Of a DNA stretch of 64,000 nucleotides, positions 62,337 through 64,000 are shown piece by piece (within the stretch, counting starts at the first letter, position 1; each line of letters begins with the position of its first letter). The notes under the pieces were generated by a model that worked only from the letters and a program-made list of their open reading frames with translations, did not search any database and was not told where the DNA came from. Source of the stretch: Sphaeramia orbicularis (taxonomy: Eukaryota > Chordata > Actinopteri > Kurtiformes > Apogonidae); contig NC_043972.1 of the NCBI RefSeq assembly GCF_902148855.1, positions 35,409,496 to 35,473,495 on the forward strand. The letters are read 5' to 3'. Made by a program: the position numbers and the translations under genes.

Positions 62337-62345
62337 ACAGTCAAG

Positions 62346-62457
62346 ATGACAGTGGCTAAAGACATCTCGGACAAATGGTTCCCTATCGTCCTCCCTCTGC
62401 AAAGAAAGAAACAGACGGGACTTGATGGAGTGAAACCGAAAAAGAGGCGGACTTCAG
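62346..62457 (+). CDS. atp8b2: atp8b2 alternative coding first exon (MTVAKDISDKW)
   Basis: The ATG at 62346 opens 37 codons plus one base, MTVAKDISDKWFPIVLPL then QRKKQTG to KKRRTS, ending at donor G|GTACGAG. The remembered human ATP8B2 isoform starting MTVPKEMPEKW aligns at the same position, and that isoform joins the common EEERRARAND exon. The junction phase (1) is the same as for the MFRKRPPP exon, as required of alternative first exons feeding one acceptor. The leader carries short upstream ORFs. The rest of the flippase (P-type ATPase core, ten membrane spans) is beyond the right edge. Confidence 0.75.
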
Positions 62458-64000
62458 GTACGAGTTTCCGTCAACAATGATCTGCCTTTTCTATGAGCAT
62501 CAGTTGACTGAGGTTACAAGTTTCAAATAAACATCATTCTTCATCCTCATCCCACCTGAGTCCAGTTTATTTCCTGCCTCTATCATTTTCACCACTCATC
62601 CCATTTATACTGAAGAGTGTGTTTGTGTGTGTGTTCTAATGCTTATTGTGTAATTACTGAGCTTTCGAATCTGTTTACTATTGTTAAACATCATCATGTG
62701 ACATCAACTGACAAACACTCAAAATAATAATAACAACAGGGAAACACATCTATAATTCTAACCTCTGTTATTTTCACAGTGTTTTGGCTGAATGCCTTTA
62801 TTCTGTATCTCTCCTTGAAATAATATATGTGCCAATAAATAGACATTAGATTGTGCAAATGATTGTATACTGTTGATTTGGTGAAGCTTCAGCAGAATTT
62901 GTGCTGATTGTACTGACTGGATTTATGTGAGTTCATTCAAATCTGATTTCTGCGTTCATACGAGGCTGATGCCCTTGTCTGTGACTCCAGAGACGCTGAT
63001 CAATCTACAAGGCGCCAGCCTGCACTGTCACTGTACTGCTTTGTCTGTATTCTCATTCCTTAGCTTAACTATCACAAATTACTCTGGAATTGCACCTTCA
63101 TCTGACCTCCAGCCCACCAGTCTGTCACTATGTCACTAGCATCATTTTCCAACAAATTAGATCACTCTGTGCACGCGCATTACTGCAGACAATTGTGCTA
63201 TCCCATTTTCATCTAATTAAATCAGCCACTGAGTGATGGTTGCTTCTCTGGAGTCAAATCCTGACTCAGGTTGAGTCTTGGCAAGAACACCAGCATTTCC
63301 TGTGGTCATTATTTTAAAGAGTTAAATCTCTATATCCTGTGTTGTGTGAGCGTGTGTGTTATTGGAGCTGTGGCACGTGTCCTCACATCTCTGTCCATGG
63401 GGGAAGAGTGTTAAAGAGACACAGGATTAGATTGAGTGCCTTTGGATTGGGCTACAGTTAGTCATTCCCTGTAAGAGAGTATGATACCAAGTATTTTAGT
63501 TTGAATCAATATTTATGTACAGCTTTACTCTATGTGTCTCAGTTGATTATGGAAACCTTATGCTCAGAGCAGAGTAAGCCTGCCACTGAAGGTTTCTCAG
63601 TAATGGAGCTTTATAGATTTATATAGAGTTGCTGTGTAGCATCTAGTCTGTGTCAGGGCTTCTGATGCCCTTGAAACTATCAGAGACATTAAACACTCAA
63701 TGGGCAGTTTGCTAAAGATGCTCATGCAGGTTGGGTTGGTTATTGTGTGCAGCAGCTGCTGGGACAGACATTGTGTGATCCTCATATTATGCCTTTTTGC
63801 TTCTGTGTTTACCTGGCAAAAGCATTTTGCCTTCTTCAAAAAAGGTTAATGTAGCCTTGGCACTTCCTGTCAAACAGAGCTCTCTGGTGAACACTTGCCC
63901 CGGAAAACAACTACCTTTAGGTGAGCTGGAGAAGTGCCAGAGGGAAGATAACAAGGAGGGAAAGGACAACAGAGGTTCTACACTTGCAAAGCCAGAATGA
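62458..64000. other. atp8b2 intron to window end, nothing recognised
   Basis: No further exon was found. The 67-codon frame running off the right edge (63797-64000) has no flippase similarity and no good acceptor. Confidence 0.45.

Overview
The window looks like teleost fish chromosomal DNA, probably from a spiny-rayed fish (inferred). It has AT-rich, intron-containing vertebrate genes with GT-AG splicing, short intergenic gaps, many microsatellites, and many fragments of DNA transposons (Tc1/mariner, hAT, TTAA-flanked MITEs) and L2-like LINE tails of the kind common in fish. I see no bacterial genes, CRISPR arrays, rRNA, tRNA, or recognisable retroviral or other capsid- or envelope-bearing elements.

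Layout: (1) 102-4800, plus strand, the last seven visible exons and 3' UTR of cingulin (cgn), a tight-junction coiled-coil protein. (2) 4.8-13 kb, intergenic, filled with repeats. (3) 13.3-27.0 kb, plus strand, a complete 12-exon tuftelin gene (tuft1). (4) 27.2-31.7 kb, minus strand, a complete 7-exon homologue of human C1orf43 (NICE-3), meeting tuft1 tail to tail. (5) 34.2-41.9 kb, plus strand, a large PDZ protein whose two C-terminal PDZ domains most resemble pro-interleukin-16. (6) 43.7-48.4 kb, plus strand, a 6-exon aquaglyceroporin, best matched to aqp10. (7) 48.4-55.1 kb, repeat-rich intergenic DNA. (8) 55.1 kb to the end, the 5' part of atp8b2, a phospholipid flippase, with two alternative coding first exons and their promoters; the body of that gene lies beyond the window.

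CGN, TUFT1, C1orf43, AQP10 and ATP8B2 all lie in human 1q21.3 (from memory), so this is a compact fish version of that region. The human paralogues CGNL1, AQP9 and IL16 lie on 15q. That suggests the IL16-like gene here is the 1q21-side duplicate, apparently missing from mammals (inference). The genes share no pathway. They are neighbours by ancestry.

Points that most deserve a second look: apparent one-base G insertions that break the frame of both c1orf43 exon 1 and aqp10 exon 3, each shown by codon homology and by splice-phase arithmetic; the IL16-like gene; a tight ETS/CLEAR-box/CRE cluster upstream of c1orf43; an RFX X-box in the CpG-rich atp8b2 promoter, with upstream ORFs in the leader; a GC-AG intron on the other atp8b2 first exon; and a TTAA-flanked MITE family with seven copies, two of which carry later insertions that give relative ages.
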